Below, piece by piece: positions 6,670 to 12,408 of a stretch of DNA of 12,408 nt. A program made the position numbers and the translations under genes. Origin of the DNA: Aquificaceae bacterium (GTDB lineage Bacteria > Aquificota > Aquificia > Aquificales > Aquificaceae); the NCBI GenBank assembly GCA_015490115.1, contig WFYM01000117.1:1-12408 (forward strand). The letters are read 5' to 3'. Positions within the stretch are counted from its first letter, which is position 1; every line of letters begins with the position of its first letter. The notes under the pieces are model-generated. The model did no database searches. It worked only from the letters and a program-made list of their open reading frames with translations, and had not been told where the DNA came from.

Positions 6670-7265
6670 TCCACTCCTTCCACATAAAGGGGAAGTTCGT
6701 AGCGGTAAGGAGGAAGTGGAGGATCGAGCCTTGGCTCTACGTCCCCATACAGAAGCACACGAGCAGGATAATAGTCCTCAGCTCCTTTCCATACCCTCCC
6801 CTCATAGGCGACGGGGTGATAACTAACTTGGTGGGGGTAGAGGTGGGTGTGAAGACCGCGGACTGCGTCCCCCTCGTGCTTATAGGGGAGGAGTGGTTCG
6901 GGGCTGTCCACGTGGGCTGGAGGGGACTCTCCTCAGGTGTCGTGGAGAGGGCGCTCGAGACGATATCGAACTGGGAGGACCTAAGGAAAGTATTCGCCTT
7001 CATAGGACCGGCTGCGAAGGGTTGCTGCTATGAGGTCGGTGAGGAGTTCAGGGAGATGTTTAAAAACCTCGAGGAGAGGGAGGGGAAGCTCTACATGGAC
7101 CTTCAGGAGGAGGTCCTGAGGAGGCTGAAGGAGGCGGGCGTCGGAAGTATCGGCGTTTACGAGGTCTGCACGATCTGCTCCGACCTTCCCTCTTACAGGA
7201 GGGACAAAACCCAAGACAGGCTCCTCACTTCAGTAAAGGCACTATCCTCCTCACCCTGCCCTTAG
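6624..7265 (+). CDS. Laccase-domain (YfiH/YlmD/LACC1 family) protein, purine nucleoside phosphorylase-type
   Basis: Member of the Cu-oxidase_4 (DUF152) family. Homologues (bacterial YlmD/YfiH, human LACC1/FAMIN) have been shown to act on purine nucleosides (phosphorolysis and adenosine deamination); the older 'polyphenol oxidase' name is doubtful. Counted from the ATG at 6624 (213 residues), the zinc-site pattern is visible: QKH (H45), KTADC (C81) and AVHVGWRGL (H96). Family motifs FIGPAAKGCCYEVGEEF (126-142) and CTICSDLPSYRRDKTQDR (182-199) follow. The start is uncertain: the frame is open back to ATG 6534, deep inside proC, but family homology appears only from about residue 15. I therefore prefer 6624, still overlapping proC by 46 bases. 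The N-terminal beta part seems a little shorter than usual. The 3' end overlaps the convergent flavoprotein gene by 41 bases. Confidence 0.88.
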   Translation: MRSKNVGEGKRAEGLIHSFHIKGKFVAVRRKWRIEPWLYVPIQKHTSRIIVLSSFPYPPLIGDGVITNLVGVEVGVKTADCVPLVLIGEEWFGAVHVGWRGLSSGVVERALETISNWEDLRKVFAFIGPAAKGCCYEVGEEFREMFKNLEEREGKLYMDLQEEVLRRLKEAGVGSIGVYEVCTICSDLPSYRRDKTQDRLLTSVKALSSSPCP

Positions 7266-8373
7266 AGAGTGTCGGGTCCTCCTTTTTCCCGGTCAGTATG
7301 TCTATGAGTTCCTTTACGTGGATTATACCCTGTTTTTTTAGCCTGTATCCGTTGGCACCGCTTATGAATATACCCTCCTCGTAGTTGCCGAGCCAAGCGG
7401 CTCCGAGCCTGTCCGCTATGCAAAAGCCCACCTTCTTAGCCTCCTCACCTCTGTTGCATGGTGTAACGCAGTTGGAGACGCATCCCTTCCACCCGTTCAC
7501 ACCGCTGAGCAGCCTCTCCACAAAGGGTGTCCTTATGACCCTTAAGGGGTAGCCGACGGGGGACTTGAGGAGTATTATGTCCTCCTTCTTGGCTTCGAGG
7601 ACCACCTCCTTGTAAATTAAAGGGGCGTCGCACTCGTGGGTCGCTATGAACCTCGTAGCCATCTGGACACCAGAAGCACCCATCTTCAGGAACCTCAATA
7701 TATCCCTGTAGCTCCAGACACCCCCCGCGACTATCACGGGTATGTTTCCCCACCTCCTCGCCTCCTCGAGGACGCTCGGGAGCAGGTTCTCGAGCTGGAA
7801 CTCTCTCTTGAAGCAGTCCTCATACTTGAAGCCCTGATGACCCCCCGACTTCGGACCCTCGAGGATCACCGCGTCGGGGAGGCGTCCGTATCTCTTCTTC
7901 CAAGTCCTGCATATTAAGTTGAGCGCCCTCGCCGAGGAGACTATGGGAACTAAAGCTACATCAGCACCGTCCACATACTGGGGAAGCTTTAAGGGAAGAC
8001 CCGCACCAGATATTATTATGTCCGCACCGGCTTCAACAGCGTCCCTCGCAACCCTCCCGTAGTCGGTAATAGCTGCGAGTATGTTGACCCCTATCGCTCC
8101 CCTGCCTCCCGATATAGCTTTCGCCTCCCTTATGATCCTCTTCAGAGCTTCCGGGTGGTGTATGTTGTAAGAACCTATGGGTCTTCCGAATTTGTCCCTC
8201 TCAACCAGATCCGGGTGTCTGTAGCCCGTCCCTACCGCGGAGACCACACCTATGGCACCGCAGGAGGCGACGGAACCTGCGAGGTTCTCCCAAGAGAGAC
8301 CTACCCCCATCCCCCCTTGGATTATGGGGATGTCCACCTCCACACGTCCTATCCTGAGCTTGGGAAGGTCCAT
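7225..8373 (-). CDS. Nitronate monooxygenase (2-nitropropane dioxygenase) family flavoprotein
   Basis: FMN-dependent TIM-barrel protein of the NMO/NPD family (PF03060). Characterised members oxidise alkyl nitronates such as propionate-3-nitronate, but many relatives have other or unknown substrates. The 382 residues include IPIIQGGMGVGLSWENLA (15-32), the GAIGVNILAA strand (92-101), ADIIISGAGLP (117-127), the GPKSGGHQG loop (173-181, His179 near FMN) and VIVAGGVWSYRDI (213-225). The phosphate-binding segment is GASGVQMATRFIATHECDA (232-250). A C-terminal block has four cysteines, C298, C302, C306 and C318 (GCVSNCVTPCNRG then GFC), followed by ADRLGAAWLGN and GIFISGANGYRL. The ATG has ribosome-binding site AAAGGAG. 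Promoter candidates lie in 8399-8426. Exact substrate is unknown. Confidence 0.9.
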   Translation of the reverse strand: MDLPKLRIGRVEVDIPIIQGGMGVGLSWENLAGSVASCGAIGVVSAVGTGYRHPDLVERDKFGRPIGSYNIHHPEALKRIIREAKAISGGRGAIGVNILAAITDYGRVARDAVEAGADIIISGAGLPLKLPQYVDGADVALVPIVSSARALNLICRTWKKRYGRLPDAVILEGPKSGGHQGFKYEDCFKREFQLENLLPSVLEEARRWGNIPVIVAGGVWSYRDILRFLKMGASGVQMATRFIATHECDAPLIYKEVVLEAKKEDIILLKSPVGYPLRVIRTPFVERLLSGVNGWKGCVSNCVTPCNRGEEAKKVGFCIADRLGAAWLGNYEEGIFISGANGYRLKKQGIIHVKELIDILTGKKEDPTLSKGRVRRIVPLLK

Positions 8374-8398
8374 ACCAAACTCCTTTCGGGTTTTATTA

Positions 8399-8426
8399 AT
8401 TTTAAACTCTCCTCCTATGGGAGCAA
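8399..8426 (-). promoter_or_regulatory. Candidate promoter for the flavoprotein gene
   Basis: Minus-strand reading gives TTGCTC (8421-8426), a 16-base spacer and TAAAAT (8399-8404), then about 20 bases of leader with an AAAGGAG ribosome-binding site before the ATG at 8373. The -10 matches five of six consensus bases and the -35 only three. The same AT-rich island (8391-8406) must also serve folK on the other strand, for which no convincing -35/-10 pair was found. Confidence 0.35.
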
Positions 8427-8944
8427 GGAACAGGATCTACCTCAGCTTGGGGAGCAACCTCGGAGACAGGCTGGGCTACATAGCCTCCGCGGTCGAAGAG
8501 TTGAAAAAACTGGGTAGCCTCCTCTCCGTCTCCACCGTTTACGAGAGCGACCCTTGGGGCTACAGAAACCAGCCAAAGTTTTTAAACTGCGTCCTCTTGC
8601 TTGAGACCTCCATAGCTCCCGAGGAGCTTCTGAGGAAAGTAAAGGACATCGAAAGGAGGGTAGGTAGGATCGAGAGGTTCAGGTGGGGTCCGCGGGAGAT
8701 AGACATAGACATACTCCTCTGTGAGGGCAGGGTCATAAAGACACCCGAGCTTGAGGTCCCCCACCCGAGGATGAGGGAGAGGGACTTCGTCCTCGTCCCC
8801 CTAACCGAGATAGAGGAAGGGATAAGGGACCCGGTTACGGGCAAACCTTTCAAGGAGTTCTTAAGGAATATAGAGGTCAGCCTAAGACCTTACTGCTGTC
8901 TCCTCACTTGGACTTTACGTAATCCTTCCAGTTTTCTGGGTTGA
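8417..8944 (+). CDS. folK: 2-amino-4-hydroxy-6-hydroxymethyldihydropteridine pyrophosphokinase (HPPK)
   Basis: Transfers pyrophosphate from ATP to 6-hydroxymethyl-7,8-dihydropterin, the step before dihydropteroate synthase in folate synthesis. From the ATG at 8417 the protein is 175 residues, near the family norm of about 160. Motifs are IYLSLGSNLGDR (7-18), VSTVYESDPWGY...QPKFLN (38-57), the signature RFRWGPREIDIDILL (87-101) with Mg-binding D96 and D98, and HPRMRERDFVLVPLTEI (116-132). The frame is open further upstream, but homology begins just after this ATG. There is no ribosome-binding site; the bases before it (CTCCTCCT) are pyrimidines, so initiation may be leaderless or weak. The last 20 or so residues (after about 155) run antisense into the nifS-like gene for 41 bases and look like a non-family tail. 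Confidence 0.93.
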   Translation: MGARNRIYLSLGSNLGDRLGYIASAVEELKKLGSLLSVSTVYESDPWGYRNQPKFLNCVLLLETSIAPEELLRKVKDIERRVGRIERFRWGPREIDIDILLCEGRVIKTPELEVPHPRMRERDFVLVPLTEIEEGIRDPVTGKPFKEFLRNIEVSLRPYCCLLTWTLRNPSSFLG

Positions 8945-10121
8945 AGGGGGAGACGCTCCTTAGCCAGTTCACTATCTTCGGGAACTCTTCTATAACGTAG
9001 TCCACGTCCTCCTCCGTGTTCTCCCTTCCGAAGCTAAAGACCAAAGAGCCGTTTGAAACCTCCTTCGGGACACCTATGGCGGAGAGGACGTGGGACTGCT
9101 TGAGGGCAAGGGAGACGCATGCGGAACCCGAAGCTGTCTCTATACCCATGAGGTCGCACCTCAGGAGCATAGCCTCACCCTCTATGAAGTGGACTATGAG
9201 GGAGAGGTGGTGGGGTAGCCTCTGGGTCGGGTGACCGGTAAACTCTATGTGTTGGAGCTTCTCCTCGAGGGCTTTTCTCAGCTTGTCCCTGTAGTAAGAT
9301 AGCCTCTTCATCCTGTCCTCGAGTTCCTTCATAGCAAGCTCGGCGGCAGCTCCGAAGCCGACTATTCCGGGGACGTTCTCCGTCCCGGCCCTCACACCCC
9401 TCTCCTGAGTCCCACCTTCTATTAAGGGTCTTACCTTTACCCCCTTCCTCGTCCAGAGGGCGCCCACACCCTTCGGTCCGTACATGAGGTGGGCTGTGAA
9501 GGAGGCTGCGTCAACGCCCCACTCCTTGAGGTCAACGGGGTAGTGACCGAGGGTGGGTGCTGCGTCCGTATGGAATATGACCTTAGGGTTCTTCTCCTTC
9601 GCAGCTTGGACGAGTTCCTTTATGTTCTGTATCGTCCCTATCTCCCTGTTCGAGTGTCCTATGGAGACGAGGACCGTGTCCTCCCTCACCGCTTCCCTCA
9701 CCTGATCGGGGTGTATGAAGCCGAACTTGTCCGGCTTGAGATACGTGACCTCCCAACCTTCCCTCTCTAAGGTCTTGCAGGGGTGGAGTATGGAGTGGTG
9801 TTCTATCTCAGTGGTTACTATGTGCCTTCCCCTCTTCTTGTAAGCGTTTGCTATACCCTTTATGGCGAGGTTGTTAGCCTCTATGCCACCTGAGGTGAAG
9901 ATGATCTCTTCGGGGGAGTTTGCGTTTATAAGGGCTGCGATCTTCTCCCTCGCTTTGTTCATAGCTTTTTTGGCTACCTGACCGAAGCTGTGGAGAGATG
10001 TTGGGTTCCCGAAGTTCTCCTTGAAGAAAGGTAGCATAGCTTCGAGGACCTCGTCCGCAACGGGAGTGGTCGCTATGTGGTCCAAGTAAACTACCCTCTT
10101 CCCAGCCTTCTTCACAAACAT
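8904..10121 (-). CDS. NifS/IscS-like aminotransferase class V protein lacking the PLP-binding lysine
   Basis: A 405-residue homologue of cysteine desulfurases, which take sulfur from cysteine for Fe-S clusters. The overall fold is clear: YLDHIATTP (12-20, usually DNAATTP), FGNPTSLHSFGQ (37-48), IIFTSGGIEANNLAIKG (73-89), the IEHHSILHP stretch (106-114, PLP-stacking His108), and GHSNREIGTIQ (155-165, Asn158). HTDAAPTLG (184-192) keeps the PLP-contacting Asp186 but has Pro in place of the usual Gln. The PLP lysine motif, normally SxHKxYGPKG, reads TAHLMYGPKG: residue 212 is Leu (CTC at 9486-9488). TQERGVRAGTENVPGIVGFG (238-257) and the catalytic loop SGSACVSLALKQSHVL (331-346, Cys335) remain. 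Archaeoglobus fulgidus IscS is a known family member that also lacks the lysine and ends similarly. The gene starts 12 bases after mrp, so a role in Fe-S assembly is likely, though ordinary desulfurase chemistry is doubtful. Confidence 0.92.
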   Translation of the reverse strand: MFVKKAGKRVVYLDHIATTPVADEVLEAMLPFFKENFGNPTSLHSFGQVAKKAMNKAREKIAALINANSPEEIIFTSGGIEANNLAIKGIANAYKKRGRHIVTTEIEHHSILHPCKTLEREGWEVTYLKPDKFGFIHPDQVREAVREDTVLVSIGHSNREIGTIQNIKELVQAAKEKNPKVIFHTDAAPTLGHYPVDLKEWGVDAASFTAHLMYGPKGVGALWTRKGVKVRPLIEGGTQERGVRAGTENVPGIVGFGAAAELAMKELEDRMKRLSYYRDKLRKALEEKLQHIEFTGHPTQRLPHHLSLIVHFIEGEAMLLRCDLMGIETASGSACVSLALKQSHVLSAIGVPKEVSNGSLVFSFGRENTEEDVDYVIEEFPKIVNWLRSVSPFNPENWKDYVKSK

Positions 10122-10133
10122 GTCCTATACCTC

Positions 10134-11180
10134 CTAACCTAAGTTCTGAGCTATCATCTTCGCGATACCCATGAAGGCTCTCGCTACCTCAGAATCGGGG
10201 TGTGTGACCACAACAGGCTCACCCCTGTCCGACCTCTCGGAAAGCTCAGGGTCCACAGGTATGGAGCCGAGTATCTTCAGGTTATAGGTCACCGCGAACT
10301 CAGCCACCTTTCCTTTCCCGAATATGTAATATTTCTTCCCCGTGTCCGGGCAGGTAAAGTATGCCATATTCTCTATGACACCGAGGACGGGGACGTTCAC
10401 CTCCCTGAACATGGAGGTAGCCTTCCTCACGTCCGCAAGGGCAACGTCCTGAGGTGTTGTGACCACCACCGCTCCCGAGATCTCCACGTTTTGAGCCAAG
10501 GTGAGCTGGACGTCACCCGTTCCGGGAGGAAGGTCGAGGACGAGGTAGTCAAGCTCTCCCCACTCGGTATCGAAGAGGAACTGGGTGAGAGCCTTCATGA
10601 GCATAGGACCTCTCCATATGACGGGTGTGTCCTCCGAAGGGAGCATGAGACCTATGGAGAGGACCTTTATACCGAACTTCTCTATCGGAACGAGCTTGTT
10701 CCTCTCACTCACCGTCACCCTCTCCCCTTTTATACCCATAAGGGTGGGGACGCTCGGTCCGTATATGTCAGCGTCTAAGAGTCCTACCTTGTATCCCAAG
10801 TTTCTGAGGGCGAGGGCGAGGTTCGTAGCGACGGTGGACTTCCCGACACCACCTTTCCCGCTCCCTATGGCTATGAGATGCCTCACGCCGGGGACGGGTC
10901 TCCTCGTGAATGCAGGTTGACCTGAGGGGAACTCTTGTTTGGGAGGAGGAGATTCCGAGAACCTGATGTTTATCTTCTTCACCTCCGGAACACCCGAGAG
11001 GGCTTCGTGGACCTTGTCCCTTATCAGGCTCTCGAGACCGGGCTTTGGAAGGTATAGGACAACGTCCAGATCTTCCCCCACGAGCTTTATGTCTTTTACA
11101 AGCTGGGCGAGGTTCTCCTTTATACCCACTTCGCTGAGGTCCTTGCTCTTTAGGGCGTCCATTATGTCCTTTACCGCCAT
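10134..11180 (-). CDS. mrp: Mrp/ApbC/NBP35-type P-loop Fe-S carrier ATPase
   Basis: Scaffold or carrier that delivers iron-sulfur clusters to apoproteins, using ATP. Of 348 residues, the first 80 or so form a MIP18/DUF59-like domain (MDALKSKDLSEVG, with VLYLPKPGLESLI), then a Pro-rich linker (78-98) and the SIMIBI-class ATPase domain. Its deviant Walker A is GSGKGGVGKST (106-116), followed by GLLDADIYGPSVPTLMG (133-149) and DYLVLDLPPGTGDVQLTLAQ (211-230). The ENMAYFTCPDTGKKYYIFG segment (270-288) is where many relatives have a CxxC that bridges clusters across the dimer. Here only C277 is present, with Thr at the second position. The ATG has a strong AGGAGG ribosome-binding site. It is the first gene of a pair with the nifS-like gene 12 bases downstream. 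Confidence 0.94.
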   Translation of the reverse strand: MAVKDIMDALKSKDLSEVGIKENLAQLVKDIKLVGEDLDVVLYLPKPGLESLIRDKVHEALSGVPEVKKINIRFSESPPPKQEFPSGQPAFTRRPVPGVRHLIAIGSGKGGVGKSTVATNLALALRNLGYKVGLLDADIYGPSVPTLMGIKGERVTVSERNKLVPIEKFGIKVLSIGLMLPSEDTPVIWRGPMLMKALTQFLFDTEWGELDYLVLDLPPGTGDVQLTLAQNVEISGAVVVTTPQDVALADVRKATSMFREVNVPVLGVIENMAYFTCPDTGKKYYIFGKGKVAEFAVTYNLKILGSIPVDPELSERSDRGEPVVVTHPDSEVARAFMGIAKMIAQNLG

Positions 11181-11270
11181 AAGCTGTTCCTCCTCTCTTA
11201 AGAATATAGTAAATTGAAAACTTAAGTATGACTGGTGTCACCGGCTTAAAATACTCAAGAGGGGGAAGGA
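11181..11270. promoter_or_regulatory. Divergent promoter region between mrp and PilT-like gene, with 24-base-spaced repeats
   Basis: This 90-base spacer is AT-rich in its middle. For mrp, TATATT is read on the minus strand at 11203-11208, about 23 bases before the start, with AGGAGG between. For the plus-strand gene, TAAAAT lies at 11247-11252, with a GGGGGAAGGA ribosome-binding site just before the ATG at 11271; no strong -35 box is seen for either. Three related hexamers occur at exact 24-base steps on the plus strand: CTTAAG at 11197, CTTAAG at 11221 and CTTAAA at 11245, each followed by an A/T-rich tetranucleotide. A short palindrome, GGTGTCACC (11234-11242), lies between the last two. 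The outer repeats abut or overlap the two -10 boxes, which suits a shared operator, but this is inference from position. Confidence 0.5.
11221..11259. repeat. Inverted repeat enclosing a GGTGTCACC palindrome
   Basis: CTTAAGTAT (11221-11229) and ATACTCAAG (11251-11259) are inverted copies matching at eight of nine positions. The 21-base interval holds the nine-base palindrome GGTGTCACC (11234-11242). No T-run follows on either strand, so this is unlikely to be a terminator; an operator or a weak RNA hairpin at the 5' end of the plus-strand transcript is more plausible. Confidence 0.45.
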
Positions 11271-12119
11271 ATGAACTTAGCCCCTGAGATACTGAACTTC
11301 CTCGGAGAGAGGAGGGAGTTCACGGAGGTGATACTCGCACCCAAAGCGTCTCCCGTCGAAAGAAGGGACAAGAGGATAACCAAGATAATGGACGTGATCC
11401 TCTCCCCCGAAGACATAAGGGACACGCTGATTTCCCTGAGGGCGAACACGACGACGTCCCTCGGTCCCCTCGGAAGGGAGGGACTCTTCTCCTTCGGACT
11501 CCCGGAGGTGGGGAGGATAAGGGTAACATACCTCACCCAGAGGGGAAGCTACGTCGTTAGCATAGTCAAGGTCCCCTACGACATACCGAGGCTCGAGAAC
11601 ATAGTCTCGAACAGGTCCGAGATAGAGAGGCTCCTCGATACCCTCCTCGGGACGAACGGAATAGTTACCGTCATAGGAGCTTCATACGTGATCCACAACC
11701 TCTTTTCCTACTCCCTCCTTCAGGAGATATGCGACAGGGAAACGGGTCTCATATACGTCCTCGAAAGACCCATCACCTACCTAATAAAGCACAGCAACTC
11801 CATAGTGATCCAGAGGGAGGTAGGCGTAGACGTCGACTCCTTCGAAGAAGGCGTAGAAGAAGCCCTCTTCCTTAACCCTGAGATAATATACATGAGCGAC
11901 GTAATGCTGAAGGGTGCGTTAAAAGCCATAAAGCGCCTCTTCGACATACCCATACTGACGGTTCTGAGCGTCACCGCTTCGAGCGTAGAAGCCCTAAAGA
12001 GGAGCATATACGTATTCTTAAAGGAGGAGTATCAAGAGGTCACGGGTCTCATTACCAAGGTGGTCGAACTCTCCCTCGACGAGAAGGAGAAGATAAAGTT
12101 CACGCTCACAGACATATAA
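11271..12119 (+). CDS. Degenerate PilT/GspE-family ATPase homologue (nucleotide-binding motifs lost)
   Basis: A 282-residue protein with the layout of a short PilT-like type IV pilus motor: an N-terminal PAS-like half (about 1-105, with LGPLGREGLFSFGLPEVGRIRVTYLTQRGSY), then a RecA-like half. Family landmarks can be placed in order, but catalytic ones are altered. The Walker A slot, normally GPTGSGKST, reads GASYVIHNL (136-144). The Asp box, normally TIEDPIE, reads VLERPITYL (163-171). The Walker B slot, normally RDPDVILVGE, reads LNPEIIYMSD (201-210). The His box, normally TLHT, reads VLSVTAS (231-237). The structural motif QREVGVD (181-187) is kept, and there are no stops or frameshifts. 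It is therefore probably a stable non-catalytic homologue, perhaps a regulator or partner of an active pilus ATPase elsewhere. ATG 11271 has a GGGGGAAGGA ribosome-binding site. The 3' end overlaps the decarboxylase gene by 14 bases. Confidence 0.78.
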   Translation: MNLAPEILNFLGERREFTEVILAPKASPVERRDKRITKIMDVILSPEDIRDTLISLRANTTTSLGPLGREGLFSFGLPEVGRIRVTYLTQRGSYVVSIVKVPYDIPRLENIVSNRSEIERLLDTLLGTNGIVTVIGASYVIHNLFSYSLLQEICDRETGLIYVLERPITYLIKHSNSIVIQREVGVDVDSFEEGVEEALFLNPEIIYMSDVMLKGALKAIKRLFDIPILTVLSVTASSVEALKRSIYVFLKEEYQEVTGLITKVVELSLDEKEKIKFTLTDI

Positions 12120-12408
12120 CCTCCGGCTTCGGGAAGCCGTTGAACTCGCTGGCGTAAACGGTCGTGTAAGCTCCCGCAGAAAGTATGTAGAGCCTGTCCC
12201 CCACCTCAGGCTCCGGCAGGTAGACCCTCCTCGCTATCACGTCCATGCTGTCGCAGGAGACCCCTCCTATGACCCACTCCTTCAGCTCCCCTTCCTTCTC
12301 AACGAAGACGGGATACCTTATGCCACCTATAGCTTCGGCGAGTCCGTTGAAGACACCCGTGTCCACATAAAGCCAGTTCTCATCACCCCTCTTTGCCTTG
12401 CCTATAAC
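12106..12408 (-). CDS. Ornithine/lysine decarboxylase-type PLP enzyme, C-terminal part (5' end outside window)
   Basis: The last 100 residues of a group IV (alanine-racemase-fold) decarboxylase, the family of ornithine, lysine, diaminopimelate and arginine/carboxynorspermidine decarboxylases. The frame is open to base 12408, so the N-terminal PLP barrel is missing. Visible motifs are VIGKA near the cut, LYVDTGVFNGLAEAI (13-27 of the fragment), the SCDSMDVI segment (51-58, holding the Cys-Asp pair that reaches into the partner subunit's active site), LPEPEVGDRL, and GAYTTVYASEFNGFPKPE (79-96). The FNGL and FNGF wording and CDSMD favour an ornithine or lysine decarboxylase feeding polyamine synthesis over DapDC (lysA), in which the motif is usually CExxD. 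Polyamines are abundant in thermophiles. Its 3' end overlaps the PilT-like gene by 14 bases. Confidence 0.88.
   Translation of the reverse strand, partial: VIGKAKRGDENWLYVDTGVFNGLAEAIGGIRYPVFVEKEGELKEWVIGGVSCDSMDVIARRVYLPEPEVGDRLYILSAGAYTTVYASEFNGFPKPEVICL

Noticed and set aside
5856..6911. Minus-strand open frames opposite proC and the laccase-domain gene
   Set aside because: They show no recognisable motif, are rich in Ser/Leu/Pro typical of antisense frames, and conflict with well-supported genes.
8252..8416. Upstream extension of folK
   Set aside because: The added residues are antisense to the flavoprotein gene; homology to HPPK begins just after the ATG at 8417.
10200..10778. 192-codon plus-strand frame opposite mrp
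   Set aside because: Antisense shadow rich in His/Arg; mrp is certain in this interval.
11232..11244. Hairpin at CTGGTGTCACCGG as an intrinsic terminator
   Set aside because: The stem is four base pairs with no T-run on either strand, and it lies between divergent starts.

Overview
The window looks like compact chromosomal DNA from a thermophilic bacterium, most likely from the Aquificota. This is an inference from style: Arg codons are mostly AGG/AGA, Ile is often ATA, proteins are rich in Glu/Lys/Arg, and genes touch or overlap almost everywhere. No rRNA, tRNA, insertion sequence, CRISPR array or phage gene was found. No stretch longer than 300 bases lacks a gene; the longest intergenic stretch is about 90 bases.

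Left half, minus strand (5567 down to 1): one tightly packed transcription unit, rpsB - small membrane ORF - tsf - pyrH - frr - TPR membrane protein - surE - murF (murF runs off the left edge). The first four named genes are the classic translation/nucleotide block (ribosomal protein S2, EF-Ts, UMP kinase, ribosome recycling factor). It is followed by a membrane-anchored helical-repeat protein, a survival nucleotidase and a peptidoglycan ligase. Most junctions are TGATG or ATGA stop/start overlaps, which suggests translational coupling. A 33-codon ORF at 4642-4743, with a hydrophobic helix, sits between rpsB and tsf with the same TGATG junction.

Middle: divergent from rpsB, over a 35-base spacer with an extended -10 promoter, is a plus-strand set: a DUF2103-like small protein, proC, and a YfiH/LACC1-type laccase-domain protein. 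It converges on a minus-strand nitronate monooxygenase-family flavoprotein. That gene is divergent from folK, and folK converges on the next minus-strand pair.

Right half: the minus-strand pair mrp - nifS-like (10121-11180 region) looks like an iron-sulfur assembly module. The NifS-like protein has Leu at the position of the PLP-binding lysine, yet keeps the Ser-Gly-Ser-Ala-Cys active-site loop. Divergent from mrp is a PilT-family protein whose Walker A, Asp-box and Walker B motifs are all destroyed. The roughly 90-base spacer between them holds three CTTAA-type repeats at exact 24-base spacing and a small palindrome. The right edge holds the C-terminal 100 residues of an ornithine/lysine decarboxylase-type PLP enzyme.

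All three convergent gene pairs overlap at their 3' ends (41, 41 and 14 bases), leaving no room for ordinary intergenic terminators. The best leads for new biology are the lysine-less NifS paired with Mrp, the dead PilT-like ATPase beside it, and the unannotated membrane micro-ORF in the rpsB-tsf junction.
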